Shown piece after piece: positions 12,129 to 25,192 of a stretch of 64,000 bases of DNA. Both the position numbers and the translations under genes were made by a program. Numbering within the stretch: the first letter of the stretch is position 1; each line of letters begins with the position of its first letter. The stretch comes from Primulina eburnea (taxonomy: Eukaryota > Streptophyta > Magnoliopsida > Lamiales > Gesneriaceae). The stretch spans positions 3,883,869-3,947,868 of the forward strand of contig NC_133109.1 of NCBI RefSeq assembly GCF_022965805.1, given 5' to 3'. The notes beneath the pieces are model-generated. The model saw nothing but the letters and a program-made list of their open reading frames with translations, was not told the DNA's origin and ran no database searches.

Positions 12129-13240
12129 CGACCACCATACAAGATTAACGAAGTGTTGCTGCCATGAATTTGCAACATGTAACAATAGTACTCCCTACAA
12201 GAAACCATCCTATCATTTTTTCCACGAACAACTGTATGAAACAAATAAAATACACACAAATTAGTTGCATGAAAAAAAAAACCATTATCTTGTTTGTTTG
12301 GGGAAAATTGCAAGAAATAATTACTAAAATTGAGTAAGAGGTAAAAGATTAAAAACGCACCACGACTTTCACCAGAAATAATACGATAGAAGGAATTAAC
12401 ATCTGCAAGTGGTAGCACACTCTCATGCACATCAACATCGGCATACCCATTTTTTACCTTCAGAATATTCTGCTGCCACCCATTGTCCCCATACGGGGAA
12501 AAAAACGGATATTGCAAAGAATCATAATAACCATAATAATGTTGTATTTGATGGGTTTGACCATCACGACCACAAGAAACTATGTCCTTGTTATGTGGAA
12601 TGTTAGCATCATCATTACCTTCGGTCCAAATAGTCGCAACTTGATCAGCGGATGGGCTGTCATAACATCTCTGGTCAACGGGAACATTTTTGGAAATATG
12701 CAATCTTAAGTTTATGAGTGAAGAATACTGATTTATCCTCTTTAGAAGTTGTGCAAAAGGGCTTAGTTTCATTATGTCCATCAGCAAAACCATGAGTTCT
12801 CTGTCAACATAAGTGTCCGGGAAAATGGACATCCTATTTTCCAACTCATTATTGTTGTCCCAAAAATAAAGTTGGAAATACCTTGCACCATCCGAATTAG
12901 GTATAAGTGGTGGCAATGAACGGAAAATCTAGCCTGGCGCACGAAATGTGTATACCCCACGTTGAAGAGAAGCCAATTCCTTGTCAAGCCTAACCCCAAA
13001 TGAAGTGAAAGAAAAAACATTGTTGTACAATCGTACTTTACGGCGGAATAAAATAGCCAAGGGAGACGATGGGTCCTGAATAATTCCAGCAATGCAATCT
13101 GAGTAATAGTAGATGCCAATCTAATCTTACCACATGCGCAACAAGAAGATGGAGCTTCACAAAGGAATCTATGTGTTCCACAAAATTGACATGAAGGAAC
13201 CATTGGCAAGACACTGATACCAACAATATCTCCTTCATTA
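12129..13240 (-). pseudogene. Helitron Rep/helicase, N-terminal part
   Basis: Continuation of the Helitron gene at 1-1616. On the minus strand it begins with a cysteine/histidine cluster (CQFCGTHRFLCEAPSSCCACGK) at about 13115-13190, then a GVYTFRAPG...IFRSLPPLIPN region, QLYFWDNNNELENR, a PFFSPYGDNGWQ block near 12460-12500, and CREYYCYMLQ just before the insertion point. An in-frame TAG lies at about 12927-12930 where glutamine is usual (GQIFRSLPPL). A candidate intron at 12232-12360 splits the SGESR and VVRG segments. The 3' border is the TSD of G1 (ATAAT, 12124-12128). The upstream border of the Helitron is not clear. Confidence 0.85.
12232..12360 (-). other. Candidate 129 bp GT-AG intron in the Helitron gene
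   Basis: On the minus strand it starts GTGCGTTTTT at 12360 and ends TTTCATACAG at 12232 after a T-rich run. The flanking exons join in frame (…GESR / VVRGKNDRMVSCREYY…), which matches Helitron protein order. The T-rich, stop-rich content in between has no Helitron match. Plant Helitron genes are known to contain introns. Confidence 0.6.
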
Positions 13241-13853
13241 TGTGAATTTTAAAAAGAAATGCAATTGGGGAAAAAACCCATGTATTTCAGGTGCGAAAAA
13301 ATGAACATAGGAAAACCGAGAAAAAAATCCAAGTAAAATAAAGGCACGATGAAAACAACAACAGATTACTTACAAATAGGAGAACACACCAGAGGAATGG
13401 ACACAATATGTGCTGTATGATGGAATTATATCATTGAACGACAACAGCACATGCGGTAAAAAAAATATAAACAGATCAAAGGGGGAAAAACAATCCAATC
13501 GATGCAAATAAACATGGTGAAAATAACAGAGCAGCTAACCGTTGGAAGTAGATAAACCGGCACCACCAACACACTGAAACTGAGCAGCGCCGCTGCCAAA
13601 TTAAAATGATTACATGAAACTCTTTAAGATAACACACATAGCTAAGAGGGAAAATAACGTTAGGAGAACACATAGTAAATACAGGAACTCAGAAGATGCA
13701 AAGGGGCATCAACAAAGCAAGCATGAGAGAAAGGAAGAGAGCGAAACACATACCCTGAGACAAATCCCGAGATGGCAACCGACCATCTACCTTGCGCCAT
13801 GAAAAGTAGAAGAAGTAAAACAAACATAACAGAGAGAAATTGAGGATCACAGC
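13241..13853. other. Region upstream of the Helitron coding sequence; no clear gene
   Basis: About 600 bp between the recognisable Helitron N-terminus and the L1 LTR. On the minus strand there is an ATG near 13799 followed after about 50 bp by a splice-like GTATGTG. That could be a non-conserved leader exon of the Helitron, but no motif supports it. Nothing else is recognised. Confidence 0.4.
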
Positions 13854-14968
13854 TGTCACGCCCCGAAACTCGGGATTGACACCGACGTCGTTTAACAATC
13901 ACACAATTGAAAACAACAAGCTTTTGTAGCACAGTTTAAACCGAAACCAGTTTATATATCATAATCTCAAATGAAATAAGATTGTCTTTTCAACCCAAAA
14001 TCACTAAACGACAGAGTTTACAATGCGGAAACGTAAGACTGAAATAAAATAACTTAAACTAAATTCCTTTAGCGTTCACCATCTCCAGAACTGTTCGGAC
14101 TCCTCATCCTCGAGTTCTTCTTCGGGCTTATCTGGGAAGGGTTGTAAGGGGGGTGAGTATTTGGGAATACTCAGCAAGTGGGGGATTATCGAGCACGATA
14201 AAGACAACATGCATAAAATTCGAATCATAAATCATGAGTTTCATACGTACTTCATAACACATGCATAAACTTTACTAGCCACTGTGATTTATCTAACTTT
14301 CTATGGTTTACTGACGTCAGTCCCTAATTTTTACTCCTCTAAGAGGGCGAGGCCGTATAGCGGTTATATCCCCCACCGCGTAAGGGTACGTCATGGTTGG
14401 GATTCCCACCCCCTCACAGTGCTTTAAAAACCGTATGACAATTCGACACAAGAAAAGGAGTAGGAAAGAACATGTACTCGACCGTATTTTAAAACCAAAA
14501 CCGAACATCACGTATGCATAAAAAAACGAGATTTTAATTTTACAAACAAGCCCACTTACAGTATTTATTTATGCTAGGAACGTAGGTGTTTGGCTTCGAG
14601 AATTGGATCGCTTCTTGCTCTTGCTCGGACAGCGCCTCGGCTTCGACTTTTGGTCTAACTTCGGGACGATTTTTGGGCAATATTTCGGCTAGGGAGAGTT
14701 GCTGAATTTCGGGAATTTCAGCTCTGAATTTTCGAGAATTTGGGTGAGTTGAGGAGGGGAGTGATGACATATTTATAGGTGAAGGGAGGGGAGCTAAATT
14801 AGGTACTCAAATCATACCAAAATCATGCCAAATCTCATAGGTTGACTCCAATATTCCTTGCTCTTTTTCGAAAATTCAGCTACTAAAGTTGTGAGATACA
14901 TTCTTGATCTCAATACCCTCCACAATTTCGAAAATATGGTGGCTATGGTAAGGATTCTTTTCTTTGTG
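13854..14968 (-). repeat. Truncated gypsy LTR L1
   Basis: On the minus strand the sequence ends in CCCGAGTTTCGGGGCGTGACA-type bases (read as TGTCACGCCCCG on the plus strand at 13854), a common plant gypsy LTR terminus. A clear TATA box (CTATAAATA) lies near 14770-14778. The transcribed part is GC-richer and includes a direct-repeat-poor leader. No primer binding site follows at 13853, so this is a 3' LTR or solo LTR. Its 5' end is lost against the satellite near 14968. A 76-codon frame at 14540-14770 is leader sequence, not a gene. Confidence 0.65.
14770..14778 (-). promoter_or_regulatory. TATA box of LTR L1
   Basis: The minus strand reads CTATAAATA, preceded by AT-rich and followed by GC-richer sequence, as in an LTR U3/R promoter. 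Confidence 0.6.
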
Positions 14969-14969
14969 C

Positions 14970-17900
14970 ACAAAATAAGAATGTGTATTACCGTCCAAAT
15001 CCATTTAAGATGGACAATGAATTACAAAAAAACTCTTAAAAAAACCTATTAATTTAATTTGCTAACTTAAATTAACAAGAAAATTTAAATAAATAAATTT
15101 TTTGGCATAAAAGTTAGGGAAGAAAGAGGAATGTGTATTAATGTCCAAATTCATTTAAGAAGAACAATGAATTACAAAAAAAACCTTTAAGATAACTTAT
15201 TAATTTATTTGCTAACTTAAATTAAATAAATGAACAAGGACATATAAGAAAATTCACAAATAAAAGTGGTATATGTAGGAAGAAAATAAATGAGAAGGAA
15301 ATAAATGAGCCCATATATCTATCAAATGGTAGTAAGCAGCGAAAAAATTAATCCTCCATGAAGCCAAATTGTAAAATCTAGAAATATAAAGGTACATAGG
15401 GGAAAACACAATTGAAAGTGACATATATGTATGTTAGATGTTAGAAATCTTTTATCATATTTCAATATCTATATAATATATGATTTTATTAGTTCATATT
15501 TAAAAACAAACTTGTTAAAAAATTTACTAAAAAATGTAAATAAATAATTTTTCTGGCATAAAATTTTAAAAAGAAATAGGAATGTGTATTAATGTCCAAA
15601 TCCATTTAAGATGGACAATGAATTACAAAAAACTCTTAAAAAAACCTATTACTTTAATTTGCTAACTTAAATTAACAAGAAAATTTAAACAAATAAATTT
15701 TTTGGCATAAAAGTTAGGAAAGAAAGAGGAATGTGTATTATTGTCCAAATTCATTTAAGAAGAACAATGAATTACAAAAAAAACCTTTAATATAACTTAT
15801 TAATTTATTTGCTAACTTAAATTAAATGAATGAACAAGGACATATAAGAAAATTCACATATAAAAGTGGTATACGTAGGAAGAAAATAAATGAGAAGGAA
15901 ATAAATGAGCCCATATATCTATCAAATGGTAGTAAGCAGCGAAAAAATTATTCCTCCATGAAGCCAAATTGTAAAATCTAGAAATATAAGGGTACATAGG
16001 AGAAAACACAATTGAAAGTGACATATATGTATGTTAGATGTTAGAAATCTTTTATCATATTTCAATATCTATATAATATATGATTTTATTAGTTCATATT
16101 TAAAAATAAACTTGTTAAAAAATTTACTAAAAAATGTAAATAAATAATTTTTCTGGCATAAAATTTTAAAAAGAAATAGGAATGTGTATTAATGTCCAAA
16201 TCCATTTAAGATGGACAATGAATTACAAAAAACTCTTAAAAAAACCTGTTAATTTAATTTGCTAACTTAAATTAACAAGAAAATTTAAATAAATAAATTT
16301 TTTGGCATAAAAGTTATGGAAGAAAGAGGAATGTGTATTAATGTCCAAATTCATTTAAAAATAACAATGAATTACAAAAAAAACATTTAAAATAACTTAT
16401 TAATTTATTTGCTAACTTAAATTAAATAAATGAACAAGGACATATAAGAAAATTCACAAATAAAAGTGTTATACGTAGGAAGAAAATAAATGAGAAGGAA
16501 AAAATGAGCCCATATATCTATCAAATGGTAGTAAGCAGCGAAAAAATTAATCTTCCATGAAGCCAAATTGTAAAATCTAGAAATATAAGGGTACATAGGG
16601 GAAAACACAATTGAAAGTGACATATATGAATGTTAGATGTTAGAAATCTTTTTTCTTATTTTAATATCTATATAATATATGATTTTATTAGTTCATATTT
16701 GAAATAAACTTGTTAAAAAATTTACTAAAAATTGTAAATAAATAATTTTTCTGGCATAAAATTTTAAAAAGAAATAAGAATGTGTATTACCGTCTAAATC
16801 AATTTAAGATGGACAATGAATTACAAAAAACTCTTAAAAAAACCTATTAATTTAATTTGCTAAGTTAAATTAACAAGAAAATTTAAATAAATAAATTTTT
16901 TGGCATAAAAGTTAGGGAAGAAAGAGGAATGTGTATTAATGTCCAAATTCATTTAAGAAGAACAATGAATTACAAAAAAAACTTTTAAGATAACTTATTA
17001 ATTTATTTGCTAACTTAAATTAAATAAATGAACAAGGACATATAAGAAAATTCACAAATAAAAGTGGTATACGTAGGAAGAAAATAAATGAGAAGGAAAT
17101 AAATGAGCCCATATATCTATCAAATGGTAGTAAGCAACGAAAAAATTAATCCTCCATGAAGCCAAATTGTAAAATCTAGAAATATAAAGGTACATAGGGA
17201 AAACACAATTGAAAGTGAGATATATATGTTAGATGTTAGAAATATTTTATCATATTTCAATATCTATATAATATATGATTTTATTAGTTCATATTTAAAA
17301 ATAAACTTGTTAAAAAATTTACTAAAAAATGTAAATAAATAATTTTTCTGGCATAAAATTTTAAAAAGAAATAGGAAAGTGTATTAATGTCCAAATCCAT
17401 TTAAATTGGACAATGAATTACAAAAAACTCTTAAAAAAACCTATTAATTTAATTTGCTAACTTAAATTAACAAGAAAATTTAAATAAATAAATTTTTTGG
17501 CATAAAAGTTAGGGAAGAAAGAGGAATGTGTATTAATGTCCAAATTCATTTAAGAAGAACAATGAATTACAAAAAAAACCTTTAAGATAACTTATTAATT
17601 AATTTGCTAACTTAAATTAAATAAATGAACAAGGAAATATAAGAAAATTCATAAATAAAAGTGGTATACGTAGGAAGAAAATAAATGAGAAGGAAATAAA
17701 TGAGCCCATATATCTATCAAATGGTAGTAAGCAGCGAAAAAATTAATCTTCCATGAAGCCAAATTGTAAAATCTAGAAATATAAAGGTACATAGGGGAAA
17801 ACACAATTGAAAGTGACATATATGTATGTTAGATGTTAGAAATCTTTTATCATATTTCAGTATCTATATAATATATGATTTTATTAGTTCATATTTAAAA

Positions 17901-20900
17901 ATAAACTTGTTAAAAAATTTACTAAAAAATGTAAATAAATAATTTTTCTGGCATAAAAATTTTAAAAAAAAATAGGAAAATGTATTAATGTCCAAATCCA
18001 TTTAAGTTGGACGATGAATTACAAAAAACTCTTAAAAAAACCTATTAATTTAATTTGTTAACTTAAATTAACAAGAAAATTTAAAGAAATAAATTTTTTG
18101 GCATAAAAGTTAGGGAAGAAAGAGGAATGTGTATTAATGTCCAAATTCATTTAAGAAGAACAATGAATTACAAAAAAAACCTTTAAGATAACTTATTAAT
18201 TTATTTGCTAACTTAAATTAAATAAATGAACAAGGACATATAAGAAAATTCACAAATAAAAGTGGTATACGTAGGAAGAAAATAAATGAGAAGGAAATAA
18301 ATGAGCCCATATATCTATCAAATGGTAGTAAGAAGCGAAAAAATTAATCCTCCATGAAGCCAAATTGTAAAATCTAGAAATATAAAGGTACATAGGGGAA
18401 AACACAATTGAATGTGACATATATGTATGTTAGATGTTAGAAATATTTTATCATATTTCAATATCTATATAATATATGATTTTATTAGTTCATATTTAAA
18501 AATAAACTTGTTATAAAATTTACTAAAAAATGTAAATAAATAATTTTTCTGGCATAAAATTTTAAAAAGAAATAGGAAAGTGTATTAATGTCCAAATCCA
18601 TTTAAGATGGACAATGAATTACAAAAAACTCTTAAAAAAACCTATTAATTTAATTTGCTAACTTAAATTAACAAGAAAATTTAAATAAATAAATTTTTTG
18701 GCATAAAAGTTAGGGAAGAAAGAGGAATGTGTATTAATATCCAAATTTATTTAAGAAGAACAATGAATTACAAAAAAAACCTTTAAGATAACTTATTAAT
18801 TTATTTGCTAACTTAAATTAAATAAATGAACAAGGACATATAAGAAAAGTCACAAATAAAAGTGGTATGCGTAGGAAGAAAATAAATGAGAAGGAAATAA
18901 ATGAGCCCATATATCTATCAAATGGTAGTAAGCAGCGAAAAAATTAATCCTCCATGAAGCCAAATTGTAAAATCTAGAAATATAAGGGTACATAGGGGAA
19001 AACACAATTGAAAGTGACATATATATATGTTAGATGTTAGAAATTTTTTATCATATTTCAATATCTATATAATATATGATTTTATTAGTTTCATATTTAA
19101 AAATAAACTTGTTAAAAAATTTACTAAAAAATGTAAATAAATAATTTTTCTGGCATAAAATTTTAAAAAGAAATAAGAATGTGTATTAATGTCCAAATCC
19201 ATTTAAAATGGACAATGAATTACAAAAAACTCTTAAAAAAACCTATTAATTTAATTTTCTAACTTAAATTAACAAGAAAATTTAAATAAATAAATTTTTT
19301 GGCATAAAAGTTAGGGAAGAAAGATGAATGGGTATTAATATCCAAATTCATTTAAGAAGAACAATGAATTACAAAAAAAAATCTTTAAGATAACTTATTA
19401 ATTTATTTGCTAACTTAAATTAAATAAATGAACAAGGTCATATAAGAAAATTCACAAATAAAAATGGTATACGTAGGAAGAAAATAAAAGAGAAGGAAAT
19501 AAATGAGCCCATATATCTATCAAATGGTAGTAAGCAGCGAAAAAATTATTCCTCCATGAAGCCAAATTGTAAAATCTAGAAATATAAGAGTACATAGGGA
19601 AAAACACAATTGAAAGTGACATATATGTATGTTAGATGTTAGAAATCTTTTATCATATTTCAATATCTATATAATATATGATTTTATTAGTTCATATTTA
19701 AAAATAAACTTGTTAAAAAATTTACTAAAAAATGTAAATAAATAATTTTTCTGGCATAAAATTTTAAAAAGAAATAGGAATGTGTATTAATGTCCAAATC
19801 AATTTAAGATGGACATTGAATTACAAAAAACTCTTAAAAAAACCTGTTAATTTAATTTGCTAATTTAAATTAACAAAAAAAATTTAAATAAATAAATTTT
19901 TTGGAATAAAAGTTAGGGAAGAAAGATGAATGTGTATTAATGTCCAAATTCATTTAAAAATAACAATGAATTACAAAAAAAACCTTTAAGATAACTTATT
20001 AATTTATTTGCTAACTTAAATTAAATAAATGAACAAGGACATATAAGAAAATTCACAAATAAAAGTGGTATACGTAGGAAGAAAATAAATGAGAAGGAAA
20101 TAAATGAGCCCATATATTTATCAAATGGTAGTAAGCAGCGAAAAAATTATTCCTCCATGAAGCCAAATTGTAAAATCTAGAAATATAAGGGTACATAAGG
20201 GAAAACACAATTGAAAGTGACATATATGTATGTTAGATGTTAGAAATCTTTTTTCATATTTCAATATCTATATAATATATGATTTTATTAGTTCATATTT
20301 AAAATAAAGTTGTTAAAAAATTTACTAAAAATTGTAAATAAATAATTTTTCTGGCATAAAATTTTAAAAAGAAATAAGAATGTGTATTACTGTCCAAATC
20401 CATTTAAGATGGATAATGAATTACAAAAAACTCTTTAAAAAACCTATTAATTTAATTTGCTAACTTAAATTAAAAAAAAAAATTATTTAAATAAAAAAAA
20501 AAATTTGGCATAAAAGTTAGGGAAGAAAGAGGAATGTGTATTAATGTCCAAATTCATTTAAGAAGAACAATGAATTACAAAAAAAACCTTTAAGATAACT
20601 TATTAATTTATTTGCTAACTTAAATTAAATAAATGAACAAGGACATATAAGAAAATTCACAAATAAAAGTGGTATACGTAGGAAGAAAATAAATGAGAAG
20701 GAAATAAATGAGCCCATATATCTATCAAATGGTAGTAAGCAGCGAAAAAATTAATCCTCCATGAAGCCAAATTGTAAAATCTAGAAATATAAAGGTACAT
20801 AGGGGAAAACACAATTGAAAGTGACATATATGTATGTTAGATGTTAGAAATCTTTTATCATATATCTATATAATATATGATTTTATTAGTTCATATTTAA

Positions 20901-22097
20901 AAATAAACTTGTTAAAAAATTTACTAAAAAATGTAAATAAATAATTTTTCTGGCATAAAATTTTAAAAAGAAATAGGAAAGTGTATTAATGTCCAAATCC
21001 ATTTAAGATGGACAATGAATCACAAAAAACTCTTAAAAAAACCTATTAATTTAATTTGCTAACTTAAATTAACAAGAAAATTTAAATAAATAAATTTTTT
21101 GGCATAAAAGTTAGGGAAGAAAGAGGAATGTATATTATTGTCCAAATTCATTTAAGAAGAACAATGAATTACAAAAAAAACCTTTAATATAACTTATTAA
21201 TTTATTTGCTAACTTAAATTAAATAAATGAACAAGGACATATAAGAAAATTCACAAATAAAAGTGGTATACGTAGGAAGAAAATAAATGAGAATGAAATA
21301 AATGAGCCCATATATATATCAAATGGTAGTAAGCAGCGAAAAAATTAATCCTCCTTGAAGCCAAATTGTAAAATCTAGAAATATAAAGGTACATAAGGGA
21401 AAACACAATTGAAAGTGACATATATGTATGTTAGATGTTAGAAATCTTTTATCATATTTCAATATCTATATAATATATGATTTTATTAGTTCATATTTAA
21501 AAATAAACTTGTTAAAAAATTTACTAAAAAATGTAAATAAATAAATTTTCTGGCATAAAATTTTAAAAAGAAATAGGAAAGTGTATTAATGTCCAAATCC
21601 ATTTAAGATGGACAATGAATTACAAAAAACTTTTAAAAAAACCTATTAATTTAATTTGCTAACTTAAATTAACAAGAAAATTTAAATAAATAAATTTTTT
21701 GGCATAAAAGTTATGGAAGAAAGAGGAATGTGTATTAATATCCAAATTCATTTAAGAAGAACAATGAATTACAAAAAAAAAACCTTTAAGATAACTTATT
21801 AATTTATTTGCTAACTTAAATTAAATAAATGAACAAGAACATATAAGAAAATTCACAAATAAAAGTGGTATACGTAGGAAGAAAATAAATGAGAAGGAAA
21901 TAAATGAGCCCATATATCTATCAAATGGTAGTAAGCAGCGAAAAAATTAATCCTCCATGAAGCCAAATTGTAAAATCTAGAAATATAAGGGTACATAGGG
22001 GAACACACAATTGAAAGTGACATATATGTATGTTAGATGTTAGAAATCTTTTATCATATTTCAATATCTATATAATATATGATTTTATTAGTTCATA
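14970..22097. repeat. AT-rich satellite array, ~12 copies of a ~600 bp composite unit
   Basis: Units begin at AATGTGTATT or variant at about 14980, 15581, 16181, 16779, 17376, 17977, 18577, 19179, 19779, 20379, 20978 and 21578, a period of 597-602 bp. The last copy is cut at 22097 by copia element C1. Each unit holds two diverged copies of a shorter repeat. Part A (~150 bp) runs from AATGTGTATTAATGTCC to GGCATAAAAGTT...AGAGG. Part B begins the same way, but after CTTAAATTAA it carries about 300 bp of other sequence before returning to the AAATAAATAATTTTTCTGGC ending. There is no coding capacity; homopolymer A/T runs vary by one or two bases between copies. Confidence 0.95.
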
Positions 22098-23104
22098 TGT
22101 TAGACATGAATCTTATTGTGGCGATGATAACTAAAACCAGCAGACCAGAACAGTAGACTAACTTATCAGAAGCTACTGGTCTTATAAAACTAAAGAAGTA
22201 GAAAGGATAGTAATACAAAAACCAGTAGAAGACGTTGCCTAACGTTGCTACCTTAATTGTTACCGTTAAGAGTTCCTAGTACTAGTATTGATTGCAGCAT
22301 TAAATACTATACGGAGTCATTTAATGCACTTTACCCAATTAAGTATAAAACAAGATTGATTGTTTTATAGCTTTTCTGCATGAACCTCTTTTGGTAATAA
22401 AGCTGATTGTATCAGTTATCTGGAGACATCCTCTGATTATGAACGTTGAACTCAGTCGATTATATATACTTGGATCAAACCCTTATACGACACGACACTT
22501 CACATAATATCATCTTTCAAGAACAAAGCTATTCTCTCTCATCAGACAAATCTCGAAATTCCTTGAGTACTAAAAGTTCAACACAAAGAAAAGTAGCACA
22601 CGCTTCATAGCTAATATCTGATCTTTGAAGATCATCTTGTGCTACCGATTCTTACACTCTTCACAATCTTTACATCACTTATACTTTATCAGGAAGAGTT
22701 TGTAATCTGAAAAGAGTCTTTTCAGAACTTTGTGTTTCGCATTTTTGTGAGTTGAGTAACTAAGAGTTTCAGTAGGCCGAGGTGTAAGTCCTTCTGAAGT
22801 GGGTGTGTACAAGAGTTATACTGTAATTTCCAAAGTCTTTTAATTATACCTTCTGGAAACAGAAGAAGGGGAGACGTAGAAGATTTTATCTTTGAACTTC
22901 CATAAACAACTGCTGCCTACTGTTTTTATTGTCTTTCAATTACTTCATCAGATTGTTTCCGCACGATTTATTGTAATCCAGGTGAAAGTATACGCACAAG
23001 ATAAACTACTATCCCTAACAGGATTTTAGTACCTCATCAGAAAAGAAAGAAGAACGAGTAGAGTTTATTCACCCCCTCTCTAAACTCAACTTCGATCCTC
23101 AACA
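22098..23104 (+). repeat. 5' LTR of C1
   Basis: It starts TGTTAGACATG and ends CCTCAACA, with a TATA-like run (TATATATA) at 22460-22468. The end carries a CACCCCCTCTCTAAACTCAAC stretch that is typical of SIRE-type LTR ends and is echoed in the C2 LTR. The start coincides with the break in the satellite. Confidence 0.82.
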
Positions 23105-23105
23105 A

Positions 23106-23120
23106 TTGGTACAAAGCAGG
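23106..23120 (+). other. Degenerate primer binding site of C1
   Basis: TTGGTACAAAGCAGG follows the LTR by one base. It differs from the tRNA-iMet site TTGGTATCAGAGCAGG by a few changes, consistent with decay. Confidence 0.65.
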
Positions 23121-23149
23121 TTATTCTTGTTCGTGAAAAACTACAACAA

Positions 23150-25190
23150 ATGGCACACTTCAGCAAGATCCCTATGTTCTCTAAGGAAGATTTCGATGAT
23201 TGAAAGATCAGAATGCAAGCTCATCTTGCAGCACAAGATGATGACATGTGGTATGTCATCACAGATGGTCCACTGAAAATATTAAAGCCTAACACAGCTG
23301 TTGCTGTTACTGAGTGTGCACCACAGATGGTTGAAAAATCAAGAAGTGAATGGACCAGTGAAGATAAGAAGAAGGCCAACCTTGATAATGTGGCAAAGGA
23401 TATATTGTATAAAACTCTCGACAAGAACACTTTTAGCAAGATCAAAATGTGATCTACTGCAAAAGATATTTGGGAGAAGCTCATCCAGATATGTGAAGGA
23501 AATGAGCAAACGAAAGAAAACAAACTGTTTGTAGCAATGCAGAAGTTCGAAAATCTAAAAATGAGAGCTGGTGAAACTCTAAACGAGTTTGATGAAAGAT
23601 TCAGCAGCCTGGTAAATGAGCTAACAGCTCTGGGTAAAGAGCATAGCAACAGAGAAATAGCCCTCAAGGTGATGAAAGCCTTACCTAGAGAATGAGATGT
23701 TAAAACAATGGCTATGAGAGTGTCCAAAGACTTGAACAAGTTGGAACTGCACGACTTATTTGTAGATCTGAAAGCCTACGAGTTCGAATTGGAAGTAAGA
23801 AGTGGAGAAGAGCCTTCAAGCCTACCCACCAAGGCTCTTGCTGCTACTGCTACTGCTTTTACTGCTACTGCCACTACCTCTTCTACTGCTGCTACAGTTG
23901 TACCTCAGGCATTACCTACTGTGATCATTGACAATACATTGGAGAAGACTGCAGAACAAATCAGTAGTGATGCAATGTCCTTATTTGTAAAGAAATTCTC
24001 CAGGTTCATGAAGAAGAACCATCGAACTTACCAGGGTCCCAATCGTAACTTCAAGAAAGATTCACCATCTGGTGATATGGGATGCTATAACTGTGGAAAG
24101 ATAGGTCACTTCATTGCTGATTGTCCTAAACCAAAGAAGGATGACCAAAAGAGAAAGGATCACAAGAGAAATGACAAAAAGTCCAGAAGAGATCGAAAAG
24201 CAATGATTGCCGAAGAAAGCAAATCCAAATGGGCGGACTCTAGTTCTGAGTCATCTGACTCAGAAAGTTATTCCAGTGACAGTGATGCAGAAGAAGTCAA
24301 ATGTCTCATGGCAAACAATGACTCAACCTCGACATTTGGAGAGGTATTTGATTTTGACTCTAACGAATTTACACGAACTGATTTGATTGATGCACTACAT
24401 GACATGGTAGAAGAGTATTCCAGACTTTCTCAATCATTTGAATAAGTTAAGATCGAAAATCAGAACTTAAAGAATCAGAACAGTAAGTTAACTTGCTTGC
24501 AAGTAGACAGCTGTAATGATTTACAAGTTAAGATGAGTAAATTAATAATTTAGAATGAAAGAGCAAAGCAGATTACCAGAAGGTGCTTTCTGAAAACCAG
24601 AAGTTTTCGCTACTGGTAAATGCTTGGAACAAGTCTTCCGTTTCACTGGAAAAGATGCAAGAATTACAAAAACAGTCAGGAGATAGGAGTGGTCTCGGTT
24701 TTTGTAATAATGAAGGCACTTCTGAAACGAATACTAAGCCAACACTGGATATGTGCAAAGGGAAATACATTCACTTTGTGAAATTCAGTGTGGTACAGAA
24801 ACAGAAGTACCTACTGCTTCAGTTGAAAGGAATGTAAATCAGATGAACAGAAGAATGCACTATGGTCTGGGTTACGTTAAACCTAAGGAAAAAGTTGACC
24901 AGAGTTCTAGATTCAGAAAAGAATTCAACTCTGGAAGACAACATCCTATGAAGGTTAAAAACTACCAGTACTACAACTCTAAACCTGTTCAGAAGAGATA
25001 CAGACTGGAAAACAGAAACTGAAGGGAGGAACAACATTTTAATATGCATACTGTTAGAAATAACATACCTTCTGTTGTACACACATCTTTGGATACCCGA
25101 AGTACAAGGTCACCAAGAATTGTACAAATGTGGGTCCCCAAAGGACTGATAAGGCTTGGACCCAAATAGATTTGGGTACCAGATACTAAA
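23150..25190 (+). pseudogene. C1 Gag with zinc knuckle
   Basis: Structural particle protein of the UBN2-type copia Gag family. The start at 23150 (MAHFSKIPMFSKEDF) has the usual spacing from the PBS. The frame carries TGA at 23201 (tryptophan expected), TGA near 23450 and TGA near 23694. Conserved stretches: KDIWEKLIQICEGNEQ, LVNELTALGKEH, KVMKALPRE. A CCHC zinc knuckle CYNCGKIGHFIADC lies at about 24083-24124, followed by a lysine/arginine-rich run and a serine/acid-rich region. After a stop at 24443 the frame continues in pieces through a coiled-coil-like segment to about 25190, where protease begins. Confidence 0.88.
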
Positions 25191-25192
25191 AT

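Noticed and set aside
13476..13932. Small hydrophobic minus-strand frames upstream of the Helitron
   Set aside because: Three overlapping frames in T-rich sequence, without a motif; probably intron or leader.
14540..14770. 76-codon frame in L1
   Set aside because: It overlaps the TATA box and leader of an LTR and has no motif.
14970..22097. CRISPR-like or minisatellite array
   Set aside because: The 600 bp unit is continuous with no spacers, and the context is a plant genome.
14970..22097. Centromeric satellite
   Set aside because: The length and AT-richness are compatible, but one 7 kb array without CRM-type retroelements nearby is not evidence for a centromere.
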